Assembly: GCA_013824715.1 (NCBI GenBank)
Contig: PNOH01000005.1
Coordinates: forward strand, 62,001 to 126,000
Origin: Odoribacter sp.
GTDB lineage: Bacteria > Bacteroidota > Bacteroidia > Bacteroidales > Prolixibacteraceae
Direction of reading: 5' to 3'
Length of the DNA: 64,000 bases
Made by a program: the position numbers and the translations under genes. The notes beneath the pieces are model-generated. The model ran no database searches, was not told where the DNA came from, and saw only the letters and a list, made by a program, of their open reading frames with translations. The first letter of the stretch is position 1. The number at the start of each line of letters is the position of its first letter. This document shows, piece by piece, positions 1 through 8,295 of this stretch.

Positions 1-573
1 TTCTTTTGGCCTTCCTAATAAATGGAAGATAGTATCAATAACATGAGAGGAGTTCGCTATTATAAATTTACTTAATACCAACGGTGGAAATTTATCCTGA
101 TCAATTGTATGTATCCATTCTGTAAACTCAAAATGAGCTGATAATATACCGCCATCTTTTTCAATGATTTTTTTCGCATGTTTAATTGATTGATAAAAAC
201 GCCTGTTATATCCAACAAGTAACCTTACATTATTCTTAGTAGACAGTGTTTGTAAATCATTAATTTCAGCTTGAGTTAGTCCAGCTGGTTTCTCTGTTAA
301 TATATTCTTTACTCCATTTTCCATAAATGCTTTTGCTGCTTCATAACCGGTTTCGACAGATGTTGCAATAATCACATTTTCAAAAGGGGTATTAGTTTTG
401 AGATAATTTTGATAACCACCTTCATAACAAATGATATTAGGGTAAGCTTTCTTGAAAATATTTAATTTTTCAATTCTATTACCAATTACCTCAAATTCTA
501 TATGCTGTGCTTGAAGTACTTTTGCATATTCTAATGTCATGTACCCACATCCTACAATCAAGACTTTATTCAT
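1..573 (-). CDS. Gfo/Idh/MocA family oxidoreductase (C-terminus beyond window)
   Basis: The frame from the ATG at 571-573 is open to the window edge (191 residues), so the C-terminal part is missing. The N-terminus has a Rossmann-type GCGYMTLEYAKVL stretch, with the third glycine of the usual GxGxxG replaced. The family motif EKP is present at residues 94-96, followed by LLVGYNRRF, which is typical of Gfo/Idh/MocA NAD(P)-dependent sugar oxidoreductases. It starts 9 bp after the preceding gene and is the last visible member of the legionaminic-acid operon. The family oxidises or reduces sugar hydroxyls; the substrate here cannot be told. It is one of three members of this family in the operon. 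Confidence 0.8.
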   Translation of the reverse strand, partial: MNKVLIVGCGYMTLEYAKVLQAQHIEFEVIGNRIEKLNIFKKAYPNIICYEGGYQNYLKTNTPFENVIIATSVETGYEAAKAFMENGVKNILTEKPAGLTQAEINDLQTLSTKNNVRLLVGYNRRFYQSIKHAKKIIEKDGGILSAHFEFTEWIHTIDQDKFPPLVLSKFIIANSSHVIDTIFHLLGRPKE

Positions 574-582
574 ATTATTATA

Positions 583-1563
583 TTATGTTATTGGAAGTGT
601 TTCTGTTATTTTATTCAATGATTTATTATAAAATTCTAATATAGAACTAATGTAGGGTATATGTATTTGTGCAGATTCATCAAATGAAGTCAAGTTACAA
701 TTTCCATTTGTTAGAATTTCTTCTACAATGTCTCCAGTAAGTTGGCTCTGAAACAGAACCCTTAGCTGTCTATTTTCCCATCTCCAATCATTTTTAGATA
801 GAGCCATTCTTATTTCGCCGCTTGTTTCATCTATAATAAAAATAGAATTTTCACCAGTAATTGTTATTACATGTGGCGCATTGGATCCATCACGAGCATT
901 AATAATAATATCACTTCCATTGCTTTGTTTTCCTTGTAAAATACCAGTAAATTCAATAAAACCAGCTCTTTTACTCATTTGAGAATCATTGTCAAGACAA
1001 GATGAATCAAAAGTGAAATTGTTATTGTCATTTAAGAATGCCAACAAATCTACAAAATGAATTCCGTTGCAGGCTAATCCCCAATTACCTCCAGTTAAAA
1101 GAAATGTTAACTTTTCATTTGGCACAATATTTTTTTTAATTTCAATATAATCGGGGAATACTCTTCTTGGGCAATTTACCCAAGCTTTTATTTTGTTTTC
1201 GTGAAGAATATCTTGAACAAATTTATAGTCCCTAATTTTTTGAAACAGTATTTTTTCAAAAATGATTGTTTTGATATTCTTCTTTGCTACTAATTCCTGA
1301 GTAACAAGTGCTCTTATATTCGAATTAGTCGCAATAATGCATAAATCAATACTTTCATTCAACTCATCAATTGAATTTAAAAATCTAATTGACTTTATGA
1401 ATTCATTATTTTCAACTTGCTCAAATCTCTCTTTTGCTATTGCTAATGACCCTATACTTGGATCAACTACATCAATATTAGTTGCTATATTAATTTTTTT
1501 TAACCCTTGTAAGTGCCGACTTCCTAACTGACCAGCACCAATTAATGCAATATTATACGTCAT
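583..1563 (-). CDS. Gfo/Idh/MocA family oxidoreductase
   Basis: 326 residues. A dinucleotide-binding GAGQLGSRHLQGL motif lies at residues 9-21 and an EK pair at residues 103-104 (FEKILF) stands where the family has EKP. The length fits a full two-domain Gfo/Idh/MocA protein. It lies 11 bp after the SDR gene and 9 bp before the next oxidoreductase, so it is co-transcribed with the nonulosonate genes. The position suggests redox tailoring of a sugar or sugar nucleotide, but this is inference from neighbours. Family assignment is firm; substrate is unknown. Confidence 0.8.
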   Translation of the reverse strand: MTYNIALIGAGQLGSRHLQGLKKINIATNIDVVDPSIGSLAIAKERFEQVENNEFIKSIRFLNSIDELNESIDLCIIATNSNIRALVTQELVAKKNIKTIIFEKILFQKIRDYKFVQDILHENKIKAWVNCPRRVFPDYIEIKKNIVPNEKLTFLLTGGNWGLACNGIHFVDLLAFLNDNNNFTFDSSCLDNDSQMSKRAGFIEFTGILQGKQSNGSDIIINARDGSNAPHVITITGENSIFIIDETSGEIRMALSKNDWRWENRQLRVLFQSQLTGDIVEEILTNGNCNLTSFDESAQIHIPYISSILEFYNKSLNKITETLPIT

Positions 1564-1574
1564 GTTTTTTGTAT

Positions 1575-2345
1575 TTATAATGTAAAACCATCATCAACAA
1601 TAACATTCTGACCATTTACAAAAGATGAAAGGTCTGATAGCAAATAAACAAGAGTTCCACTAATATCTGATTTATCAAGCATGCCTTTGTTCAAACTGTG
1701 TGACTTGTACCCTTCTATAAAAAGTGCAGGTTGATTATCGAAAAGTCCTCCAAGGCTGATTGAATTCACCCGAATATTTTTTCCTTTGTAATACTTGGCC
1801 ATGTATTTGGTTAGATGAATTAAAGCTGACTTTATGGCTGCATATTCAACCGGCATTGTCATTGGAGTATTCTCATAAATTTCGAAACGGGGAGCTATTA
1901 CCCCATAAATGGAAGAAATATTTACAATGTTGCCAAATCCTTGTTGAGAAAAGTAGGTTAAGAATTGTTGCGAAGTGAGAAAGTAGCCTCCCAGATTGAG
2001 GTTTAAATTTTCACAAAAATCTTCATAAGTAACATCTTCAAACTTTCGTCCATAGTATTTATTACGAGGATATGCGTTGTTGACCAATGCGTCAATCTTA
2101 CCGTATTTTTGATTTAATTTTTTTATCAGACTGAGGATTGAATCTTTATTGTTGATATCCAACGATTGAAACTTGACTGTAGCTGAGGGGATTAACTTCT
2201 GTAGATTTTCTGTCACTTCTATTCCTTTTCCTTGATTGAAATCGGCAATGATGGCTATTCCGTTATTTTCCATTACCGTTTTAGCGAATTCTTGTCCCAG
2301 TAACCCGGCTCCACCAGTAATTACAATTACTTTATTCTTAAGCAT
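1575..2345 (-). CDS. Short-chain dehydrogenase/reductase (SDR)
   Basis: 256 residues, the usual size of a classical SDR. The cofactor loop is VITGGAGLLGQEFA near residue 8, followed by NNAYPR (NNAG-like), a catalytic Ser in VNISSIYG and a YAAIK (YxxxK) catalytic pair near residue 168. The C-terminal VNSISLGG and VNGQNVIVDDGF also fit the family. It lies 6 bp after the nitrilase-like gene. C. jejuni legionaminic-acid loci also carry an SDR-type oxidoreductase gene, ptmA, but equivalence to this gene is inference. A role in modifying the nonulosonate or an attached acyl group is plausible but unproven. Confidence 0.8.
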   Translation of the reverse strand: MLKNKVIVITGGAGLLGQEFAKTVMENNGIAIIADFNQGKGIEVTENLQKLIPSATVKFQSLDINNKDSILSLIKKLNQKYGKIDALVNNAYPRNKYYGRKFEDVTYEDFCENLNLNLGGYFLTSQQFLTYFSQQGFGNIVNISSIYGVIAPRFEIYENTPMTMPVEYAAIKSALIHLTKYMAKYYKGKNIRVNSISLGGLFDNQPALFIEGYKSHSLNKGMLDKSDISGTLVYLLSDLSSFVNGQNVIVDDGFTL

Positions 2346-2351
2346 GTGAGT

Positions 2352-3137
2352 TTAAAGAATTGATTTATAAAATTCAGTTTTACGGTCTTGTTTTAAAGGG
2401 AATGATTCCCTTGCGGAGATAACATCATCAAGATTAAGATCGTAAATGTCCATATCATTGTTTGAATGTATGGGTTCCATTTTTTCTCCTGTTGGATAAA
2501 AAACACAAGAACTTTTAATATACTTGTAGTCATTGCCATCAGTACCAATGCGGTTTACTCCAATTATAAATAACTGATTCTCGATTGCTCTGGCTTCTAA
2601 TAAGGCGTTCCAATGTTTAATTCGTCTTTCTGGCCAATTTGCTATAGTCAGAATGATATTACTGTTTTTGGATAAAGCTTGGAAGATTTCAGGAAACCGC
2701 AAGTCGTAGCATATCGTCAAGCCGATGGTGGCATCAGCAATCTGACAGGTAACTAATTCATCCCCACCGAAATAATAGTTGTTTTCTCCAGAAAATGAAA
2801 AAGGATGAATTTTGGCATACCCAGAAAGCACTTTACCTTTATGATCTATAATAATCAGGTTATTGTTGGCTTTTTCCTCTTTTTCAAATACTACTCCAAA
2901 AGCTATTGAAAGCTTATTTTGCCTGGCCTGTTGGCTAAAGAATTCAATGGTGGGTGATTGATTTGGATTTTCTTTAATCAACTTGGTATTCATTGAGAAT
3001 CCGGTTAATGTCATTTCAGGAAAGATGATTAACACACAATTGAATTTTGAAGCTTGTTCGATATAATCCTGACATTTTAGCTGATTCGCTTTTTTATCTT
3101 CCCAGACCTGATCCAAAGAGACTAAGGCAATCTTCAT
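2352..3137 (-). CDS. Carbon-nitrogen hydrolase (nitrilase superfamily amidase)
   Basis: 261 residues, the normal length for a single nitrilase domain. The Glu-Lys-Cys catalytic triad is visible: E41 in FPEMTLTGF, K109 in GYAKIHPFSF and C143 in LTICYDLRFPEIF. No signal peptide is present, so it should be cytoplasmic. Family members hydrolyse or form amide bonds on small molecules, such as omega-amidases and N-carbamoyl hydrolases. It lies 6 bp after the class III aminotransferase and 6 bp before the SDR. An amidase next to an aminotransferase in a nonulosonate operon points to work on an N-acyl or amino-acid substituent, which is inference. Confidence 0.85.
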   Translation of the reverse strand: MKIALVSLDQVWEDKKANQLKCQDYIEQASKFNCVLIIFPEMTLTGFSMNTKLIKENPNQSPTIEFFSQQARQNKLSIAFGVVFEKEEKANNNLIIIDHKGKVLSGYAKIHPFSFSGENNYYFGGDELVTCQIADATIGLTICYDLRFPEIFQALSKNSNIILTIANWPERRIKHWNALLEARAIENQLFIIGVNRIGTDGNDYKYIKSSCVFYPTGEKMEPIHSNNDMDIYDLNLDDVISARESFPLKQDRKTEFYKSIL

Positions 3138-3143
3138 GATATT

Positions 3144-4436
3144 TTAGTTAAATGTTCGGAATACGGGTTTAATGGCAGGACCTACAAGGTATTTATCAAC
3201 TCCATCTACCAATGCTTTTGCATAAACCTGTAAGGCATTTTTCACCGCATTCATTGTGAAGTTCAATTCCTCCTCCTGATGCGCATAAGAGATGGCAATC
3301 CAGGGAATCAGAACACCATTCTTAATCATTTCCTGAGAAAATAGCGTACGGAAAGCCAAAGATGTATTTCCTGTCCGATCTTTTGTTATGTAGTTTGGAG
3401 AACAGGGAATACCAGTAGCTTCAAAATACTCATGTATCCCAAGTTCTTTTGCTAGACTGTTCATCCCGGTAATTAATTTTTCGCCATACGACCATAAATG
3501 TTCAACCACCCGGTTCTCCTTATAGAATTCTACTGTTTTCACAAATGCTCCCAAGCCACACATTTCTGCACCATGCGTGGTAGAGGTTAAGAAAACGCGT
3601 TCTGCTCCTTCTTCCTTAATACCCCCAATTTTCATAAACTCTTTTTTTCCAGCCAGAGCACAGACAGAAAAACCATTTGCCATGCCTTTTCCAAAGGTGC
3701 AAAGATCTGGTTCAACGTTGTAATAAACCTGGGCTCCTTGCAGATGCCAACGAAAACCGGTGATCATTTCATCGAGAATAAAAAGTGCATTGTTCTTATG
3801 GCATATTTCTTTTACGGCATTTAAAAATCCATCTTGTGGATGACCTGATGCTGCCGGTTCGAGGATTACTCCGGCGATTTGATTAGGGTATTGATCGAAT
3901 AATACAGCCAGCGAATCAATATCGTTATAATGAAAATTCAATGTGAGTTTATAAAATTCTTCAGGAATTCCTTTTTTTAGAGGAGTATCCCCAATAAACC
4001 AATCGTCGAATGAAAAGAATGGATGTTCAACGCAGCGAACAATATACTTTCTCCCGGTGTAAGCCCTTGCTATTTTTACTGCGGCAGTAGTTACGTTTGA
4101 TCCATTTTTAGCAAACTTGACCATATCGACTGATGGAATAAGGTCGACAAGCAATTCTGCAGCCTGAAGTTCTATTAATGAAGCCCTCGTTAAGTTATTC
4201 CCGTTCCAGATTTCCTGTATAGCAGCATCAGCAACATCCTTTTGCCCATACCCCAATGTAACGGCCCTGAGAGCCATTCCATAGTCCAGAAATTTATCCC
4301 CTTCCGGAGTATAAATGTATGCACCTTCACCTCGTTTAAAGATTTGTGGTGCATTACTTGGATACTGATCATCACCCCGGCTGTAAGTATGAGCACCACC
4401 CGGGATTACTTTGTTTAATCGTTCACTGTAGTTCAT
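3144..4436 (-). CDS. Class III aminotransferase, glutamate-1-semialdehyde 2,1-aminomutase-like
   Basis: 430 residues from the start chosen here. An upstream in-frame ATG at 4461-4463 would add nine residues and overlap the preceding gene by 26 bp. The ATG at 4434-4436 is preferred because GGAGGA lies about 7 bases upstream and MNYSERLNKVIPGGAHTYSRG matches the family N-terminus. The PLP-contacting DEMITGFRW and the Schiff-base lysine in TFGKGMANG (K250) are present. Members of the fold move an amino group within or between small molecules. It is unlikely to be the tetrapyrrole enzyme HemL, because it sits inside a sugar operon between an oxidoreductase and an amidase. Confidence 0.85.
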   Translation of the reverse strand: MNYSERLNKVIPGGAHTYSRGDDQYPSNAPQIFKRGEGAYIYTPEGDKFLDYGMALRAVTLGYGQKDVADAAIQEIWNGNNLTRASLIELQAAELLVDLIPSVDMVKFAKNGSNVTTAAVKIARAYTGRKYIVRCVEHPFFSFDDWFIGDTPLKKGIPEEFYKLTLNFHYNDIDSLAVLFDQYPNQIAGVILEPAASGHPQDGFLNAVKEICHKNNALFILDEMITGFRWHLQGAQVYYNVEPDLCTFGKGMANGFSVCALAGKKEFMKIGGIKEEGAERVFLTSTTHGAEMCGLGAFVKTVEFYKENRVVEHLWSYGEKLITGMNSLAKELGIHEYFEATGIPCSPNYITKDRTGNTSLAFRTLFSQEMIKNGVLIPWIAISYAHQEEELNFTMNAVKNALQVYAKALVDGVDKYLVGPAIKPVFRTFN

Positions 4437-4437
4437 C

Positions 4438-5421
4438 TTAAAATCCTCCATCTGATTGTTCAATTTTATTTAGAATTTCCAATACTTTTATATCATCATC
4501 AATTGAATTCGGGTATGAAGAAGGTGATTTGATGCCATTGATAAAGCTTTTTACCTCTTCTATATACATTCCTTCCCCAATATTTTTATTGTATCCGGTT
4601 GCTGCCGAAACTTCCGGTTGATTGTATTTAATCCACCTGTTTGATTCCACTTCGTAAAGATTAAAGCAGGCTTCGTCCCATCGCCATTGAATCTGCCCTA
4701 ATTCCAGATTAATTATAAGAGAACGTGTAGCATAGCGGGCAGCAACATCAACTACAATGCTACCTACCATGCCTTTATATTTTAAAACAAAAGCGTAGCT
4801 GTCTTCAATATTGGGGCCAAAATCAATTGTTTTTTCGAACAAGCCTTTGGCTTCAATCGGCCAGCCGATCGTATCCACAATCCAGCTTAATTCAAAAGGC
4901 ACAATTTCCCGTCCACCACCAGTGACCCTGTTCGAAACGTAAAAGTCGTTTACATTTTCCCATGGATGCCAATCAGGTAGGTATTGGCCTGAATGATAGG
5001 AGAAGTTGGTCACTTTACCATATTTCCCTCCTTTTATGATTGAGGTGATATCCTTAATCATTGGATGGAAACGTAAAGTGCATGAAGGCGCAAGAAATGT
5101 TTTATTTCTGTTATACGATCTGATCTCTTTTACATCTTCCAGAATTACGCTCGCTTCAATAAATGCTGGCTTCCCATAATCAATAGCATTTTTTGCATAA
5201 GGTGTATGTTGATCAGGAGGAGTAGAAATAATGAAAGCATCAAAACCGGCTAATAAAACCGAATTAAGTGAATCTGTTGTTTCAATGCCATATTTTTCAT
5301 GCGCCTCATTTCGTCTGTCCTCGCGGAAATCAAACCCAACAATGTCTGAATAACCAAGAGCCTGAAGACATCTGACCCGTCTCTTACCCATGGAGCCTAG
5401 TCCTATAACAAGAAATTTCAT
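4438..5421 (-). CDS. Gfo/Idh/MocA-like oxidoreductase lacking the EKP lysine
   Basis: 327 residues with an N-terminal GLGSMGKRRVRCL nucleotide-binding motif and the overall layout of Gfo/Idh/MocA proteins. Where the family has EKP, this protein reads FIEASVIL, so the usual catalytic lysine is absent. It overlaps legF by 4 bp and is separated from the aminotransferase by 1 bp, which indicates translational coupling. Its place immediately after the CMP-sugar synthase gene suggests a step in nonulosonate synthesis or precursor supply. C. jejuni has an additional gene, ptmF, beside ptmE and legF; whether this is its counterpart was not determined. Confidence 0.75.
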   Translation of the reverse strand: MKFLVIGLGSMGKRRVRCLQALGYSDIVGFDFREDRRNEAHEKYGIETTDSLNSVLLAGFDAFIISTPPDQHTPYAKNAIDYGKPAFIEASVILEDVKEIRSYNRNKTFLAPSCTLRFHPMIKDITSIIKGGKYGKVTNFSYHSGQYLPDWHPWENVNDFYVSNRVTGGGREIVPFELSWIVDTIGWPIEAKGLFEKTIDFGPNIEDSYAFVLKYKGMVGSIVVDVAARYATRSLIINLELGQIQWRWDEACFNLYEVESNRWIKYNQPEVSAATGYNKNIGEGMYIEEVKSFINGIKSPSSYPNSIDDDIKVLEILNKIEQSDGGF

Positions 5422-6137
5422 AGTTGTTCCTCCTTTAAGTTCTTTAAAATAGCTTCTATTGCCATAAAATCGTAGATATCATCTACCTCGTAGTTTTGCC
5501 ATCTTTCGATATAATAAGGCAAAACATTGCTGGTATAAAATGCTCTTTCTTTTTTGAATACATCCGTCTTAATCATATAAATAACGCCATAAGGAAAATA
5601 GGCTTTATCAGTCTGTTGTCTTTGAGATATTTTTTTTACATGATCAATGTATGGTGTGATTTTCCCTTTTTCATTGATCTTTTTTACAATCATCGGGTGT
5701 TCCATGTGAACTTCCCCAAGGCTTATAATTCCATCGGCATTTTCATTTTCTATTGCCATCTTAATTGCAGTATCAATATCCTTTTTCTTTCGAAGGGGGG
5801 ATGTTGGTTCCAATAATACAATATAGTCAAAGAAAATATTTCTATTTTCGAAGTGGGATAAAACATGTTCGACTACATCCATTGAAGAAGAAGTGTCATT
5901 AGCTAATTCGGCAGGTCTTAAAAATGGAACAATAACGCCAAACTCTTTAGCTGTATTTGCTATTTTTTCGCTATCTGTGGTAACAAAAATTTCATCAATG
6001 TACTTACAATCCTTAGTCTGTTCAATGGTCCAGCCAATCAATGGTTTGCCACACAATGGCTTTATGTTTTTTCCCGGGAGTCCTTTGCTTCCGCCCCGGG
6101 AAGGAATTATTGCCAATATTCGCTTATTTCTATACAT
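5418..6137 (-). CDS. legF: CMP-legionaminic acid synthase (acylneuraminate cytidylyltransferase family)
   Basis: 239 residues. The N-terminal nucleotide-binding motif IIPSRGGSKGLPGKNIKPL and the later LLEPTSPLRKKKDI are diagnostic of NeuA-type CMP-nonulosonate synthases, which activate the free nonulosonate with CTP. The length fits the single-domain bacterial enzymes. It overlaps ptmE by 8 bp and the next oxidoreductase by 4 bp. The name legF, rather than neuA or pseF, rests on the neighbours: ptmE and legB indicate the GDP-sugar legionaminic route. The sequence alone does not separate these substrates with certainty. Confidence 0.82.
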   Translation of the reverse strand: MYRNKRILAIIPSRGGSKGLPGKNIKPLCGKPLIGWTIEQTKDCKYIDEIFVTTDSEKIANTAKEFGVIVPFLRPAELANDTSSSMDVVEHVLSHFENRNIFFDYIVLLEPTSPLRKKKDIDTAIKMAIENENADGIISLGEVHMEHPMIVKKINEKGKITPYIDHVKKISQRQQTDKAYFPYGVIYMIKTDVFKKERAFYTSNVLPYYIERWQNYEVDDIYDFMAIEAILKNLKEEQL

Positions 6138-7176
6138 TTTTCAGATGTTTTATAATTTCTTTCGCCTTGTTGTAATCATCGTGTTTACCAATGTCGATCC
6201 AATATCCGGTAATGGGACTGTGAATCAACTTTCCGTTAGTAGCCATAATATTTTCCATTAAGTCGGTGGCATTAAAAAAAGAATTTTTGGGTATCAAGGC
6301 TAGGCGTTCTTTTTTAATCAGGTAAATACCCGCATTGGCATAATAGGTATTTTTTGGTTTTTCTTTAAAACTGGTAATGCAGTTTTCGTTAAGTTCCATG
6401 ATGGCATACGGAATATCGACAGAATAAGGTATGGAGGCAACAGCCATATCTGCATTTTCTTTTTCAAAGGCCAGATAAAAGTCTTCGAAATCGATGTTAG
6501 TAAATACATCTGAATTTAATAAAAGAATAGCTTTGTGATCAAACTGCCCGATTTGTGCTGCACAACCAATTGTTCCAAGAGGTTCGTCTTCTTTAATGTA
6601 ATTAATAGAAATCCCTTTAGGTGAACCATCGCCAAAATGGTTGATAATCTGATCGGCAAGATAGCGTACAGATATGGTAATTGTTTCGATTCCAAAAGAA
6701 ATCAGACGATCGATGTTGTGTTCGATAATCGGTTTGCCTCCTAATAGGAGCATTGGTTTGGGTGTTTGGTCGGTTAATGGCCTTAAGCGTTCACCTCGTC
6801 CTCCAGCCATAATCAATGCATGTAATGGTAGTATTGATTTTAACTTTGAAAGGTCATAAACCTTTTCAATCTGACCAGCCTGATTCAATTTAGGGAAAAC
6901 CATTTTTCCCTCTTTTTTCAATCGTCGAATAGTCGAAACATCTATATCTCCATTGATGAAACTGAAGTTGGTATATGCGAACAGCTTAATAGGACTATCT
7001 AGATTTAATCCTTTGAGAAAACCGCGACGGATATCACCATCGGTTACAGTGCCAACTAAGCGTCCATTATCGTCAAGTACAAATAGTGTTTGATTTGATT
7101 TTTCGGAATCTAGTTTCCTAAGGGCTTCCAAACAATCTGCTTCCTGGTTTATCGTAAATTCTGAGAAATTCTTCAT
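6130..7176 (-). CDS. ptmE: CBS-domain nucleotidyltransferase, PtmE-like glucosamine-1-phosphate guanylyltransferase
   Basis: 348 residues in two parts. Residues 1-115 form a tandem CBS-type region (LFVLDDNGRLVGTVTDGDIRR visible in part), and residues from about 120 form a sugar-phosphate nucleotidyltransferase with ALIMAGGRGERLRPLTD and the EKP-type FKEKPKNTYYANAG. This architecture is that of PtmE, which makes GDP-glucosamine as the entry step of legionaminic acid synthesis in Campylobacter. It overlaps legG by 4 bp and legF by 8 bp. The CBS pair suggests allosteric control by a nucleotide. A related guanylyl- or uridylyltransferase with other specificity is the alternative. Confidence 0.8.
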   Translation of the reverse strand: MKNFSEFTINQEADCLEALRKLDSEKSNQTLFVLDDNGRLVGTVTDGDIRRGFLKGLNLDSPIKLFAYTNFSFINGDIDVSTIRRLKKEGKMVFPKLNQAGQIEKVYDLSKLKSILPLHALIMAGGRGERLRPLTDQTPKPMLLLGGKPIIEHNIDRLISFGIETITISVRYLADQIINHFGDGSPKGISINYIKEDEPLGTIGCAAQIGQFDHKAILLLNSDVFTNIDFEDFYLAFEKENADMAVASIPYSVDIPYAIMELNENCITSFKEKPKNTYYANAGIYLIKKERLALIPKNSFFNATDLMENIMATNGKLIHSPITGYWIDIGKHDDYNKAKEIIKHLKNV

Positions 7177-8285
7177 AAAAGTCTTTTAAGAATCGAACAA
7201 ATAATTATTGCAGCGTTTCCTTTGTAATAAATATTTTTACCTGAATAAACAGGTTTATTTTCAATTTCTGCCACAGATTGCACAATCATAGATTTATTGA
7301 AGGGCACATTGAAACAATTCAAACTTTGTTTTCTTCCCTTCTGCCGATTACCCAGATTAACGACCCATTTGCCGAATGATGCTGCTTCAATAATACCACT
7401 GGAGGTATTTCCTAACATGAAAGAACAAAACTTCATGGCGGTGAAATAAGCTTGAGATCCCAGATTTTCGAAGCAAAGAATTCTGTTGTCTGATTCCTGC
7501 GGCAATTGAAGTAATCTGTTTCTAATAATAAACCCAGAAATATCTGCATTTGGAAGGGTGATAATAACCTGATAGTTTTTTAGCTCTAATAAAGTGGAAG
7601 CCAGTTCCTCAATATATATCCGGTTCATTTCAGGAGAAACAGTTTCGGGATGAATAGTTGCCAAAATGGTTGGCTGGTTCAAATCCACACCAAATTTAAT
7701 GTAGAAATCTTCTTTTGAGAGAAGGGTTAATGAAGTTAAGTTATCCAGACCTAAAGCCCCGATGTCAAAAATGTTCGCTTTTGATTCTGTCAATTCAGCC
7801 ACCCGTTCACTATGTTCTTTGCAGGATACAAAGTGGTATTTGCTTGCTAAGGTTATGGCATGTCGAAAAATGTTGTCGATGGCACCCAATGTTTTTTCGC
7901 CACCATGAAGATGAGCAAAGGGAATGTTGAAAGGAATTCCTGCTGACACTGCTGCAAACATTTCATATCGGTCGCCCAGACAAAATACCAGGTCAAAATC
8001 ATGATGATGATCTTTCCAGAAGTCGGCGAATTTCAAGGAAGTTAAAGCCATTGCTGTTGAAATAGCATTGGGTGAGTCGTCGGTAAGCATTGATTCAATT
8101 TGATAAGAAACTTCAAACCCATCATTTAATATTTGGTTGATTGTATAGCCATGATAAAGGGACAGATGAGTTCCAAAAGCAATAATCTTCAGTTCAAAAA
8201 AAGGATCTTCTTTGATTGTCTTCAGCAAAGGAAGGTAAATTCCGTAATCGGCACGGGAACTGGTTAAAATGGCTATACGTTTCAT
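7173..8285 (-). CDS. legG: Hydrolysing nucleotide-sugar 2-epimerase (NeuC/LegG family)
   Basis: 370 residues, the size of NeuC-type hydrolysing 2-epimerases. Visible motifs include ILTSSRADYGIYLPLL at the N-terminus, FCLGDRYEMFAA, HLHGGEKTLGAIDN with the catalytic-region histidines, ATIHPETVSPE, and MLGNTSSGIIEAASFG near the C-terminus. In the legionaminic pathway this enzyme releases GDP and inverts C2 to give the 6-deoxy-diacetamido-mannose for condensation. It lies 10 bp after legI and overlaps ptmE by 4 bp. The choice of LegG over the sialic-acid enzyme NeuC is drawn from the whole operon. Confidence 0.82.
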   Translation of the reverse strand: MKRIAILTSSRADYGIYLPLLKTIKEDPFFELKIIAFGTHLSLYHGYTINQILNDGFEVSYQIESMLTDDSPNAISTAMALTSLKFADFWKDHHHDFDLVFCLGDRYEMFAAVSAGIPFNIPFAHLHGGEKTLGAIDNIFRHAITLASKYHFVSCKEHSERVAELTESKANIFDIGALGLDNLTSLTLLSKEDFYIKFGVDLNQPTILATIHPETVSPEMNRIYIEELASTLLELKNYQVIITLPNADISGFIIRNRLLQLPQESDNRILCFENLGSQAYFTAMKFCSFMLGNTSSGIIEAASFGKWVVNLGNRQKGRKQSLNCFNVPFNKSMIVQSVAEIENKPVYSGKNIYYKGNAAIIICSILKRLL

Positions 8286-8295
8286 GAATTATAGT

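Noticed and set aside
3144-4463. Aminotransferase as HemL of tetrapyrrole synthesis
   Set aside because: The fold fits, but the operon context is nonulosonate synthesis and no haem gene is near.
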